From Bradysia coprophila (lineage: Eukaryota; Arthropoda; Insecta; Diptera; Sciaridae), in NCBI RefSeq assembly GCF_014529535.1, contig NW_023503293.1, forward strand, positions 7,000,844-7,064,843: a stretch of DNA of 64,000 nucleotides, written 5' to 3'. The notes under the pieces are model-generated. The model saw nothing but the letters and a program-made list of their open reading frames with translations, had not been told where the DNA came from and searched no databases. The position numbers were made by a program, and so were the translations under genes. Shown in pieces: positions 22,400 to 37,600 of this stretch (positions within the stretch are counted from its first letter, which is position 1; the number at the start of each line of letters is the position of its first letter).

Positions 22400-22795
22400 T
22401 TTGAAGAGAAAGTCGGTATCGCTCAATTTGTACCAAAATTAATTAATTTTTGCCAAATCATTTTCGACATCAAATAGATGCCATCTTCAGTGGATGGAAA
22501 CAACAAAATGTTCATTGTTACTGATGTCTACGTTATACTTATGCTGACCAGTTCTAGATTTCAAATACTGTAAAGTGTGGCCAATATATCCAATGTATGG
22601 AATACAACAGACGACATGTGACTGATTTATTTGCGGTGTCTGATCTTTCAATTTACTGAAAACTTACTTCTTTAGGGTGTTGTCACCTTTACCAATCATC
22701 ATGATTTCATTGATTTGGCAAAAAAAAATGGAACAAATTGGGCCTGGTCTCTTCAATTATTGATAGAACGCTCATCGATTTATAATTATCCAGTT
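22400..22795 (-). mobile_element. Fragment of a Penelope-like retroelement (GIY-YIG region)
   Basis: A minus-strand frame reads KLKDQTPQINQSHVVC, then IPYIGYIGHTLQYLKSRTGQ, then HK. This is the layout of the GIY-YIG endonuclease at the C-terminus of Penelope-like elements (Tyr-Ile-Gly motif, following Arg and His). Further along the frame has stops (after VVSIH and LAKIN), so it is dead. It is present only in copy 2 of the duplication and interrupts it just downstream of the Met-rich gene. The outer limits are those of the non-matching stretch. Confidence 0.55.
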
Positions 22796-22799
22796 TTTA

Positions 22800-23135
22800 T
22801 TATCGTCCCATTATTGGAAAGCCTTCCTTCTTGCACTTCTCCAAAACCTGATCTATCATCGAATTTTCATCATTTCCATCATTTCCCATCATTTGTTCAA
22901 TCATTTTTTTCATTCCAGGAGCAGATTGTAACATCATTTGCACAAAACCGCAAATATTTTGTCCTCCAGCCTTTATCATCTTCATCATGGTTTCTGTAAC
23001 GTTTTTATTTTTATTAAGAACTTCTCTTAAAAAATAAATATTTCCCATGTCCTTCATACCCATATCCATACCCGCAGAGTTTACGAAAGTCAATCCGATT
23101 AGAATCATCAGAGTACAGCAAAGTATTTTGGACAT
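22800..23135 (-). CDS. Small Met-rich secreted protein, copy 2 (read-through form)
   Basis: This is a single uninterrupted frame of 111 residues starting at the ATG at 23135. The signal peptide is MSKILCCTLMILIGLTFVNS, and the mature start is AGMDMGMKDMG. The stretch IYFLREVLNKNKNVT corresponds to the intron of copy 1: the donor GT has become AT, the length is 48 instead of 49, and no stop is present. So it codes 16 extra residues. The rest (KAGGQNICGFVQMMLQSAPG, then a Met-rich helix and QVLEKCKKEGF) is close to copy 1, with an insertion around GNDGNDENSM. Two mature cysteines are conserved. The family is unknown to me; it looks like a secreted small protein. Confidence 0.75.
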   Translation of the reverse strand: MSKILCCTLMILIGLTFVNSAGMDMGMKDMGNIYFLREVLNKNKNVTETMMKMIKAGGQNICGFVQMMLQSAPGMKKMIEQMMGNDGNDENSMIDQVLEKCKKEGFPIMGR

Positions 23136-24139
23136 TTTCGAAAAGTTCTGCTGTAGTTTCACGACCGTGACTGTTGTATTCCAAGATGTATTGTGTTGAT
23201 CAACTGAAACTGTGATCTGTTTTAAATATCAATGATGGGTATTTTACGTCAGGGTGATTCGGCTCGCTAATTTATTGTTAATTTCTGTTATTGTCTGTTT
23301 TCGTTTTTTTTTATCTCTTAAATTATACTTTCTATGCTCTGTAAAATGTTACAGCATTCGCTCTGCTCGGGATAACATCAAACTTTTTTTTATATAGGTA
23401 AAAACACGGTCTTCCTCAATCGAAATAAAGTTTTAATGAAGAATCTCATCGCGGATTCAACTGATATCTGGTTTAAACTGGTTGTTTTCTTTTTTCTTTT
23501 CTTTTATTTTATAACTTATACCTACAAAGACATCAAAAAACCGTCATTTTGGACCGGCAAATGGAAACTGATTAAATTTATTTAAAAAAAAAAACTGATT
23601 CGCGAAAATTTTTAAATCAATATTTATGTATGAGGGAATGATCTGGTCGAAGTCAACTTTAGCCTGTTTTAAGCTCATTTTTCATGGAATTATCTTGTGG
23701 TATACCTTTCCATAAAAATTTATTTTGATTGAGGGACACCGTGAAAAATGAGTCATTGCTCTGGGCTGCAATTATTATTAATGAAAAGTAGAACTCGATA
23801 CGGCCGATTATCTAGCGAATCTGTTGCGATAGTATCTGTTCAGCCCATTTAAAAAAATCCGTTACAAAATGAGGGGTTCTTTTGAGAAACAGTCTACCGA
23901 AATCGGAGGCAACTGCCAGTGGACTTTTTTATATGTGCTTAAAAAGGTATTCTAGAAGTTAAAATCACTTTCAAAAAAAATTCTTCGAAGCTTGTGTGGC
24001 TAGTGAAAGGTGATCAAAAACCGAAAAGTTGCACATTTCTTACAACAATTTCTCCAGTTACACGAAACAAGCATCATACAGCAATTAAGAAATCAGGTGG
24101 AACGTTTAGTTTCTACGCCTCTTCTTAATCCAGACCATA

Positions 24140-24680
24140 AGTTCAATATGCAACAAAATGACGACTGGTCCGCCCTCCCGACGAAAGGACGTGGTATGGC
24201 CCAATGGTCAAGGCAATGGCCGTTGCAGACACTGCGACGAGTTTGAAACATTAGGACACTTGGCAAATATCCGCGTGGTGAGGCTTTACGTAACAATCGC
24301 AACCATAGTATCAGGTCCCTTTTAGCAACGAAACTCAGGGACAGAGGCTGAATTGTTTTGGAAGAAGTCGCATGTATGGACATCAACGGCTTCAGCAGAC
24401 GAGTTGATATTTTCACATATAAGCCAATCTCAAATAAAGGTTTCATCATCGACCCGAAAATTAGAATGGAATCAGAAATTGACCAATTCAACTCCGTCGA
24501 TCTCGAAAACAAAGAAATTTGCATTCCTCATTTCAGCAGCTAAAATTCAGCTCAAAATATAGCATCACCAATATTGAAGTGATTGGACTGTACATCGGTG
24601 CCAGAGGCCACAGGTCCGAATCTATGTATCATGAAAAGTTTGTCAATTATAGGAGAATGATGTTTAGAAACTAAGAAGAA
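24140..24680 (+). pseudogene. Degraded C-terminal part of a non-LTR retrotransposon
   Basis: Broken plus-strand frames read CRHCDEFETLGH, then RGEALRNNRNHSIRSLLATK, then EEVACMDINGFSRRVDIFTY, KGFIIDPKIRMESEI and VIGLYIGARG. This order (a CCHC-like knuckle, an RNNRH block, a nuclease-like RRVDI...ILDPTIR block and the IGLYIG tail) is that of type-1 LINE polyproteins with a restriction-like endonuclease region. Frameshifts and stops show it is dead. Nothing of the reverse transcriptase is visible. Confidence 0.65.
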
Positions 24681-24732
24681 ATGTAATAGAGTTTTACGAT
24701 ATTTTAGTACATTCTGTCATAAAATTACTGCT

Positions 24733-24882
24733 GTCACTGCGCTTATTTTCATGTGAACCAACTTCACTGCTGTGACATTTCATAGGAATGAATCAATGTG
24801 AAGTTGTTTCACAAAAAAATAGTCCAGTAAGAATGAAGTACCATAAAAAAATGTGGCGCCTCTACAGGCCAACCGACTAGGC
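24733..24882. repeat. Dispersed repeat, copy 1 (5' of Rab21)
   Basis: CACTGCGCTTATTTTCATGTG...AATGTGGCGCCTCTACAGG matches 27560-27706 in the same orientation. The two copies bracket the Rab21 gene. Confidence 0.75.
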
Positions 24883-25211
24883 GAATACTGAGTCATTGGG
24901 CTACTTTGTGTAAGAGCAGTGTCAATAAAGTCTTTTTATATATGACGATCTGCGTGACCTCTTCTTTACAGTCTTGCTTGCATTGTACCTACAATGACAG
25001 AACTGACAGTAACAATTGACTTGGCTCTAAACCACACATGGCTTAGATTCATTTTAATAATGATGACAACTGTCAAACGTCAATCCAAAGTGTTTTTTTT
25101 TAACAATAAAAATTTGCTCGCAAGAGAAAAATATAAAAAAAAGTCAAAATCTTTGATTGGCAAAATGATACTTTTGGTGTAATTTTCCTGTGAAATATAA
25201 AATCGTGAAAC

Positions 25212-26551
25212 ATGCAAAATACGACGGAAAATAAGTATAGTTTTAAGGTTGTGTTATTAGGCGAGGGATGCGTAGGCAAAACTTCACTGGTATGTTACAT
25301 ATCTATTTACAACAATACTTAAATTAATTTATCAATTTGCTTTGTATTGTGAGTACTATTGCTGCTAAATGCGAGATAAACATTTTTTTCTATTCCCGCA
25401 GGTACTACGATACGTAGAAGATAAGTTTAACAAGAAACATATAACAACGTTGCAGGTAAATATATGGCAAAATATTCGCATGAATTTTTACTTTGTTCTC
25501 GTAAACATCAGACGAAGAACAAGTAGGTGCACTTGAATGGCTTCTGATCGATCCATTTCCATATTTTTCAGGCTTCATTTTTAACCAAAAAAATAAATTA
25601 CAACGGAAATAGGATACACTTGAACATTTGGGATACAGCTGGACAGGAAAGGTACGTATTCCATATAGAGATAGATCTGTATGGAGCTCTAGATGGAACA
25701 GTATAATGTGTTCCGGTGTTTGTCACAAACACAAAAACATTTTAATCGAAAAAGATAATTTCCGATGAATCATCACCGACAATATTGCAAATTTACTTGT
25801 AGGTTTCATGCGCTAGGACCAATTTACTATAGGTCGTCGAACGGAGCGATTTTGGTGTACGATGTGACTGACGAAGGTTCATTCCAAAAAGTAATTTTCT
25901 TTGCGAGTAATTTTGCACAGCCGGCGCAAGAAGTAACCAAACCATTTTCCAATTAACAGGTGAAGAATTGGGTTAGAGAACTCAAAATGATGCTGGGTGC
26001 AGATATTGTTTTGGCTATTGCTGGCAATAAAATTGATTTGCAAAAAGACATAAATGTGCCGCTGGAAACAGCTGAAAGGTAAATGGTCATAGCAGAGACT
26101 ATTGCGCACTTTTGTTCACTGAAATCATTCTCAAACTCAAGCGAGATAGCCCCAAAAATTCCTAACCTCCTGAAAATGTCGAAGGGGTCATTACCCCTTC
26201 GTGAACCACTTCTAATCTAACTGATTTGTATTTGCAGCTACGCAGAAAGTGTCGGTGCCAAACACTTCGAAACATCGGCGAAAAACAATATCGGAGTGGA
26301 GGAACTATTTCTAGAGCTAACTAATATGGCAAGTGTTGGCTTTTTGTAAAATATTTTGTAATTTGATTTGTTGACTAAATTCACTTGTTCGTTACCCCAT
26401 ACACAAACAGATGATTGCATCACATGATGCAAAGCAAACGGAGAATACAGACAGTCGAACGAATTCGTTGCGACGCAGTAATCGATTGGTTGTTGCCGAT
26501 AGTAGTGATATGGCGGAGAACAATTCGTCAAGATGTTGCGGAAATGGTTAA
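25212..26551 (+). CDS. Rab21: Small GTPase Rab21
   Basis: Seven exons: 25212-25289, 25402-25455, 25572-25651, 25803-25890, 25960-26078, 26238-26328 and 26411-26551, giving 216 residues. Rab21 acts on early endosomes in integrin recycling and autophagy-linked transport. The G motifs are complete: P-loop GEGCVGKTSL, switch I with the Rab21-type TTLQASFLTKK, DTAGQE, NKID and ETSAK. The C-terminus RCCGNG carries the paired cysteines for geranylgeranylation. Intron 6 starts with GC (ATG|GCAAGTG), and no GT donor nearby keeps the frame; the other five are GT-AG. AATAAA lies at about 26712. The protein has full family length and no missing residues. Confidence 0.96.
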
Positions 26552-27559
26552 AATGTGGAACCTGTTGACTGGTTGTACGATTTTGATACAATGAACTTTA
26601 TATGATAGGAAATGTGTTATAAGGATAACTGCAATTAATGATCAAAAATGAGATAACAAAACTGTAAAAGTGAAATGATTATTTCCTCCCCTTTTTATTT
26701 TCCTTGTTGTAAATAAAACTTTCAGAAGAATAGATGGTTTTTGGGACTCAAAAACGGTGGCACTAAAATGGTCCCCGAATTGTCAGTCAAAAGGAAATAC
26801 TTCATCAAAGACTTTCCTGTTCGCAATTTCTAGTCCAGAGAGTCTGGGTCTCAGTAATTTCGTTATAAAAATGGTTTATTTAACAGACACGAACCGGTAA
26901 ATAAAAAGATTTCAATACAAACTCATTCCCAAAAGGGGAATGCTTTGTGCGAGGAGAGGGAGAAACAACTCTTTTGTGATTAACATGGTTAATCAGTTAT
27001 CATATTTGACACATGACCCACGTTCCCATTATGTCATACTGATCGACGATATCAGACTGAATTAACAGTGATTTCGATTACAGCGAGATGCTTCACAAAT
27101 CCTATTAATAATACAAATAACGGTGCGCTCAGCATGTGATAGATTATGGAACATGACTTCTGACTTCTGACCAGCTGTTTTGGAGAACTAACTTCGTTCG
27201 GGTTCTAACATGCGAAAGTGACTAAAATCAGTCGTCCAAAACAGATACTCAAAAAATGTCGAGAAAGCATTTGAAAAACCATCGTTTTCGACCCCGAAAT
27301 ATGAAAATAAGTTTTCTAAACATACAAGACAGGTGGCATGGTGGCGCTGTCGTTTTTAAACATGTCTGGATGTCCATGTAAATGTAATTTGTGAATGCCA
27401 ATAGGAGAATCAAGGTTCTGAAAGAACAGGATAAGACAACTCTGAGCTGATCACGAAGAGGCGGTGACACACAATTGCGTCCACGGCTGCGAAGTTTATA
27501 TGTAAAATGGAACTTAACAAAAACGAAATTCTGAATTTTCACCCGCCTTCGTGGTTGTC

Positions 27560-27706
27560 TTAACCTGTCACTGCGCTTATTTTCATGTGAACCAACTTCA
27601 TATGGCGAAATTTGTTCTGTAATGACAAATGTGAAGTCGGTTCACATGAAAATAAGCCGTAGAGAATGAAGTACTATGTAAAAATGTGGCGCCTCTACAG
27701 GCCAAC
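27560..27706. repeat. Dispersed repeat, copy 2 (3' of Rab21)
   Basis: Matches 24733-24882. In this copy the inverted arms are clearer: TGCGCTTATTTTCATGTGAA and TTCACATGAAAATAAGCCGT, so the unit is a fold-back element followed by AATGTGGCGCCTCTACAGGC. Confidence 0.75.
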
Positions 27707-28223
27707 CCACTTGTCTCCATTTGAAAGGGAATTTATTGCCAAGTTTTTTAACGTTGCGATTTGGCAACGGACTAAATACAACACTAGAACTCACCCACAG
27801 CGCAAGGCTATTAGACTAAAACAGAAGATAAGTCAACGCTTTTCCCTTTCCCAGGGCTCACGTTTAGTGAATTAATTTAGAAGAAGAAGGCTGTTTCTTT
27901 TAGAACTTTGCACAATCCAAACAAAATTGCAATTTGAATATAGTGCAGAACATCTTGTTCTATAATTTCAACGCACTCCAAGAACAGGCACAAGAACAGA
28001 TTTAAAATAAGGGTCAAAATATTTAAAAAAAAATTCATATAACTTCAGTTTTTAATGTTGGCATCGTACCACCGAGGGGATAAAAATAAAAGACTTTTTG
28101 ACCGTTCACAAACATCGTAATGGAACTTTCGTTCGTGTAGTTGTGTTCCATTAATGAGATAAAACTTAGAAACCAAGCTTTCGGCTTCGCCTTGGATTTA
28201 ACTGCACACAAAAGCTGTGGTTT

Positions 28224-28430
28224 TTAACACATTGAAATTAATTGCTGCTTGCCAACTTTCGGCACCCTGGACTTTACTTAAATAGTCGAGGAATGCCTCC
28301 AAATAAATTTCTAAAAATCCAAAACTGAATTCCAGATTTTTAGAAATTTATTTGGAGGCATTCCTCGACTATTTAAGTAAAGTCCAGTGTGCCGAAAGTT
28401 GACAAGCCGCAATTATTTTGAATGTGTTAA
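28224..28430. repeat. Near-perfect hairpin, 207 bp
   Basis: The arms run from TTAACACATTGAAATTAATT to AATTATTTTGAATGTGTTAA. The inner part (CCTCCAAATAAATTTCTAAA and its complement) is essentially perfect around a loop of about 14 nt. Transcribed, it would give a double strand near 95 bp. No ORF. Confidence 0.85.
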
Positions 28431-28900
28431 TGTTGTCTCACTTGCTTTGACTGATGTAGAAAGATTTCACGAGTCAACAGAACATAACAAGCTTGCACGT
28501 AAAAGCTCCGATGAATCCGTGCCTATTTTCATTCTTTGTGCCCCAGTGAGAATAAAACAACGACAACGTTGATTCATTGACTGAATTTCAGTGACTGGGA
28601 TTGCGTAAGATAAAAATATACAATTGGTGGTGGGGGCGTAATATAAATGGCATATCATATAATAATTGTCATGACGTCGCCTCTGGATATTACATCAATT
28701 GAAATGTCAAAACAGAAAATTCATTCAAAATCAACAAAAAAATTTCTTTAGTGGCGACGGTATTTGTATGTGTTTCTTTCCCAATTTCCAATTAAATTTG
28801 CATGTTAGCTATTGTATTTAACATCGCTGCCATTTTAACACTACTTTTATTTGTTGTTCATTATATTTACTATATTTTGAGTGCTTTAACGCTAAGCTCA

Positions 28901-32466
<3,566 letters not shown>

Positions 32467-34603
32467 ACGATTTAATACCAAAATGGATAGCAAAGCCTCG
32501 TAAGAACAACACTAAACCCTAGTCGTTTTTGTCATGTGATATTTTTGTTTAAAAAAAGTTTTTTTTTTCGTTTCTACTATGAGCCAGTGTTGTTGTGTTG
32601 TATACTCCTAACTGCATTTCTGTATTGTATAACTTTTGATTTGTAAACTGGAACTCTTTCAATAAAAAGTTTAGTCCCGGTACATAGCCAAACGGAGTTT
32701 TCGTTTCATCTTCTAACGAGGCACAGTAAAGTTTGGGAGTCAGTTGTACATGTGACGTAAAGTCATCACGAAAGTGACCTAACGATCTTTTTGTCATTTA
32801 CAAAACACAAATGTTGGAAACGAAAGACAATGAATCTGGTAGGTTGGAATTACGACCAGTTAATACCAAGAGGGAATCCGTGTGTAAGTATCACCTGGGA
32901 TTATGGAAATTAATCTCTAAAATGAGATGACCATTGATCCCTATGTTCGAAGTAAATACAAGGTTAGATATGAAGTAATAACGGTTACTTATGCTACTAG
33001 AACTGTATAACGGTATCTCGGTTCGGGACGAGGGCGAGAACCTTGTTTACTTCATCGAGTCAAAGAAGGTGGTGCTGCCGCAGCAGTTATACACCAAATG
33101 GATTTTGATATCCTACCCCGAAACACCTCGGATTATAAATTTTGGTGATCGACTTTGGTGTTGACAAAAATAGTTCTCAGCTAATTTGCCTTTTTACCGA
33201 CATTGAATTACAATTGCACCGACTCATTTTAGATTACTCTGTTTACGAAATGATAAATCGACTCACCGACGTTTTTCTTTTTCTTTTACGAGAGACATAA
33301 AAGCGCCGGACAAGTTTTGTAATATATCACAGTAGAACAAGCGAATTTTCAGTAGCTCGATAAGACTATTATAACTCACTAAGCCCCCGGGAAGTGAGAC
33401 ATTACTTCATTGATATTTGAGAATAAAATAACTTGAGTAATTTTGTCCTTGTGTTGTTGCATCACTCGCCTTCGACTCGAGCTACACTTGGCAAAATTAA
33501 AAATGTCTAACCAAGCACGTAATCTACTATTCTGCTACTAGAAGCGTATAAATATATATTACAAGGGGCTTGAAAGGAACAACGTAACGGACTCATCCGA
33601 CAAGCGTCCTTCTATGAAAGTCACAATTTCGTCGAGTCATTGCAGAGTCTTTCTACAAAAGGTTTTGAAAGTAACAATTTGATCGTCGAATCATCGAATA
33701 TAAGTTGACTGCGATATCCGTTCTACCTTCGTTAGTGCCCGAATAGTGTCAAAAATAGATTGCACTGAAAAATCGACGACACGAGAAACGATGACTTTCT
33801 GAAGAAACAGCGAGTTCCGGAAGAAGCGGTGAGAAGTTGGCGATTCTTCAAGAACTCACGTTCTCTTCAGAAAATCGCCGTTTTTTACATTTTGTAAAAG
33901 TGGATATTCCTTGTTCGAAATTGTAAAGATGCGAGATGAAATGACAACTCATTGAAGAAAAGGTGAGTTCACGAAGAATCATCGACTGCTCACCTCTTTT
34001 TCAAGAACTCGCCGTTTTTTCAGAAAGTCATCGTTTCTCGTGTCGTCGATTTTTCAGTACAATCAAAAATAGAAGTGCGAGAACAAACAAAGTTCATGTT
34101 ACATGGCATAGTTACCTAAGGCGGAAACAACTCGAGAAATTTTGCGTTGTTTCGATCAACAATTATGCTACATTTTACATTGCAATCCGATGTTCATCAC
34201 AGACTAAACAATGGAAAGTTGACGGTGTGCTTTCGGCCTGATGAGTCTATCAAATTGAACTTAACGCGGCAGAATTTTTCGGAATTTTCAGAATTAACAT
34301 TCGCAAAAACAGGTCCTGTTTGAAGGACAGTCTAGGTCTGAGACAATTATCAAAACATTTACACTTTCAACATGGTAACTGAATTTTTCGGTAAGCAGCT
34401 TATCAAAAAGGTACTTGAGCGAAACATAGAAATTGAAAAATGCTGTAACTTAAACTGTAAAATCTATAATTTTCCTTTTTTCGTTTTATAAAAAAATGAC
34501 TTCATAAGCAATTTGTATCTTAGTAGTAGTGAACATCTTAATATCTTTCATCTTTCAACAACAATTAACCATCCACCGTTCATTACGATTCATGCATCGA
34601 TGA
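32467..34603. other. Intergenic region between KAP3 and the carnitine carrier
   Basis: KAP3 and the carrier converge here. Apart from KAP3's 3' UTR and the MITE at 33759-34063, I see no gene. Sequence near 33370-33500 (CTTCATTGA...AAATAACTT) is loosely similar to 47220-47560, suggesting an old dispersed repeat. Confidence 0.45.
33759..34063. mobile_element. MITE, 305 bp, long inverted ends and 9-bp target duplication
   Basis: The ends ATTGCACTGAAAAATCGACG and CGTCGATTTTTCAGTACAAT continue as reverse complements for about 45 bp with one mismatch. CAAAAATAG flanks both sides (33750-33758 and 34064-34072). The interior repeats GAACTCGCCG/CGGCGAGTTC-like motifs. The 9-bp duplication suggests a Mutator-like origin. 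Confidence 0.75.
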
Positions 34604-37600
34604 TTATAAATTCGGAGCAATAATATTAAGAGTTTTCATCGATATTTCAAAGCCAATGAAACAGGCAGCATTGGCCGGGAATGCTCGTAACATCACTGGC
34701 GTTACACCTTTATATAAAGCCAACGGACCTTCGGTTCGCATCAATTCACGGAACACGTCACGAATGCCATTTTTGTACGTTCCTTGTGGTGCTAATTATA
34801 TCGATTGCGTTAATTTCACCACATAATTGCAAAATATTTGTCTAACCTGTTTGTAGTCGACTCTTCAACACATCAGCCGGCATGCCAACGGACCAATTCG
34901 CTATGCCAGCCATACCGCCGGCGAAGATCGTACCCATTAGGCCACGACTGCCATCAGAACCGAATTTTTCGGCTGCCCATTCTTTGATCCATTCATACGT
35001 TAAGAAATACATTCCACTTGCTGGGACATCTGGGAAAAATGGAAAACATCGAAATTTTTTTGTTAATGCACAGAAATATTGGATGATTTTAAATGGACGA
35101 ATGGAATTTTCATCTCCTTTACAGACAGGTAGTAGTAGACCATTAACGGTAGATTTAAACGACGAAGAGAACTTGCATCCTTTACAGACATGTAATCTTA
35201 GAGTAACATAACGTTCGGTATAGATAAATTTAGTAGAGTTCAGATACCATTAGATGTACGAATAGTTTCTATGTTGAAAAATCCGCTAGAAGTACGTAGA
35301 TTACGCAATTTTTACATTCGAAAGTATAAAATTGAATTTATGGTCGATATTATATTGGCAGTGATAGTATGAATTATAGTGACTTACAAAAATTCAATTA
35401 AAGTCTAACAATCAACGCGACTACTGACCAATTGATAAACATGACGACACAACAAGTAATTGTCTTCCAAGTACGTTCGACCGACGACGATTCCTGTGAC
35501 TCTTGATTATCCTTTCCAGTAACATTAAAATTTAAAAATATTAAAAAAATCGTTCATTACGCTCCAGATTAACATGAAAATAAATTTTATATTGAAATCG
35601 CGTGCTGTAAATCAGATAATTAACTATCCCTTTAAATAGGTCAACGTATTTTCAGAATTTTCACAATCAAACAACGCAGTCTACACGTAATTAGTGGTCA
35701 TTCAATTATGTGATAGCTGGCTACTTGACAGCACCGCGTAAGCAACAATTATCGAAACAAGTCCCTTATTGTGAATCGAATTATGAAGAAAATATTCGTG
35801 TTGTTATCTCTGTGCGTTTTGTTTTCCCTATCCAGAACTCTTTCATACGAAAAGACCGGTCCAAAGAGTAAGGAATTGATTCTCAAAAATAAAGTACGAC
35901 CAGCGGACAAAAACTTTTTCGGGCTGCTGTTAGTTCCTTGTACGTGCTGATAAAGTTACTGCTTTCAAGTATTTCGATTAATTTTTCTTTTATCCGCTAA
36001 GACATAATATGCTTTTTCGCTGCTACGGGCATATGGCCACACTATCCGCAGTACATGCAAAATAGTGTCAACGAAATGGGACAACAAGTTTTTTCACAAA
36101 GTGACGAACACATTCAAAATTTTTGCCGAGGAAAGTTTTTATTTAATGCTCAGGCACATAGACCAGGCAAGTCGATAAATACTCTTTGGAACGATATCTA
36201 CAACTAAGATTCACCTCTCATTTTCAGTATTTTTCAAGGGAATTTTTTTCCCGTTCGCTCCAATAGAGGAATGGCCTTCGAAGACGACAAAGATAGTGGA
36301 AAAAACTACTATGAGAGAAAGACCAACGCCTGCAGAGGTAAGTTCGATAAGTTTACATAAATTTACATGGTCTTAATACGCCTCAAAAAACTATTAGACA
36401 AAAGAAACGGAAGCAACGACAGAAACTACAGTGACAACCACTAAGGCAACTACAGTACCCACAACTACATTACCACCAGAAACTACAACTCCTGAACCTA
36501 CTACTACTACTCCTGACACCAGCGTCGTAACGTTTGATCCCAATCAGCCTGTAACGGTGATTTGCAATTGTAGCCAACCGAAACTTGTTAATTCACAAGC
36601 AAATGTCACGACAGTGAAAATTGAAAAGAGCATCAACACAATACCATTGACCACAGGCACTGCAGCACCCACTCAGCCAACTCATATTAAAATCGAAGTA
36701 AAAAATGTGATTTCGTTTATTGATCTCATTTTATCGTATTTGAATTTAACGAGATCGAACCAGTGAAATATTGATTAGTGTTCGGAAGTTGCCTATGTGT
36801 TTGATTAAAGAGTGACTTGAATGTTGTGTATCCAAAGGTTTTTGTTGTTTAATTTGGAGTAGAAGAAAGAACAGAAAAAAACGAATGGATGGGTTCTGTG
36901 GTACATACATCCTGACTTCGATTATTTAGGGACCGAAATTTAAAATAAAAAATCTTAAAATTAAAAGATCTGCTCAGAGTTTGAGTTTGAGAAGTATAGA
37001 AAATATTTCGATCATTGCCGGCTCAACCTATTTTCAGTCTCAATCTAAATCAAGAGACTTGGAACCTCAAAAATTGTAGTTGGCTTGAAAAATATAAAAT
37101 TCGATAGAGCCAAGCACAACCCATTTCAATTTTATTTTCTCGCCCAACTGACCTTTTGAAGAGATTTCGTCTAGAGTTCACCTATCCAAGAATCATCTAT
37201 AAGTTTTTTGGGAAAACATTTTCATTTTCTTGAGTTTTTGGAGATTTTCCTTTATTTTCTTAAAAGGTGTTTTGGTGAAAATGTAGGAAAGTTCGGGAAA
37301 ATGTAGGAAAGTTCGGGAAAATGTAGGAACGTTCGGGAAAATGTGAAAAAGTGTTTTCCCAAAAATAGGCTATGCCTGACCAAGTCGTATAAACGGTCAA
37401 AAGGTTTTGTATCTGGCGAGGATGTTCACGGACATTTTTTTTTAAATTGACCCTATAATGACCGGAAATATCGAGGTCAGGCCTCTCACTCTAAATTTGG
37501 ACTCCTTATTAAGGGATTAAGGAGGTTTTAGCACAAAAATAAGGAGAAATAAGGAGAAATTGTTAGTTGAAATTAAGGAAAAATGAGGAGAAATTTTTCG

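Larger units (their letters stand above)
22229..23413. repeat. Segmental duplication, copy 2
   Basis: This is the same block as 17091-17861, starting at ATGGCCGAATACTGG and ending at AAAACACGGTCT, interrupted at about 22400-22795 by foreign sequence with Penelope-like similarity. It contains the second Met-rich gene. Confidence 0.9.
26552..28900. other. Intergenic region Rab21 - KAP3
   Basis: It holds the Rab21 3' UTR, the dispersed repeat at 27560-27706 and the hairpin at 28224-28430. I see no further gene; the short ORFs here are not conserved-looking. KAP3 promoter and 5' UTR should lie within the last few hundred bases. Confidence 0.55.

Noticed and set aside
24093-24524. 143-residue minus-strand ORF
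   Set aside because: It is antisense to a recognisable LINE C-terminal fragment on the plus strand, which explains the sequence better.
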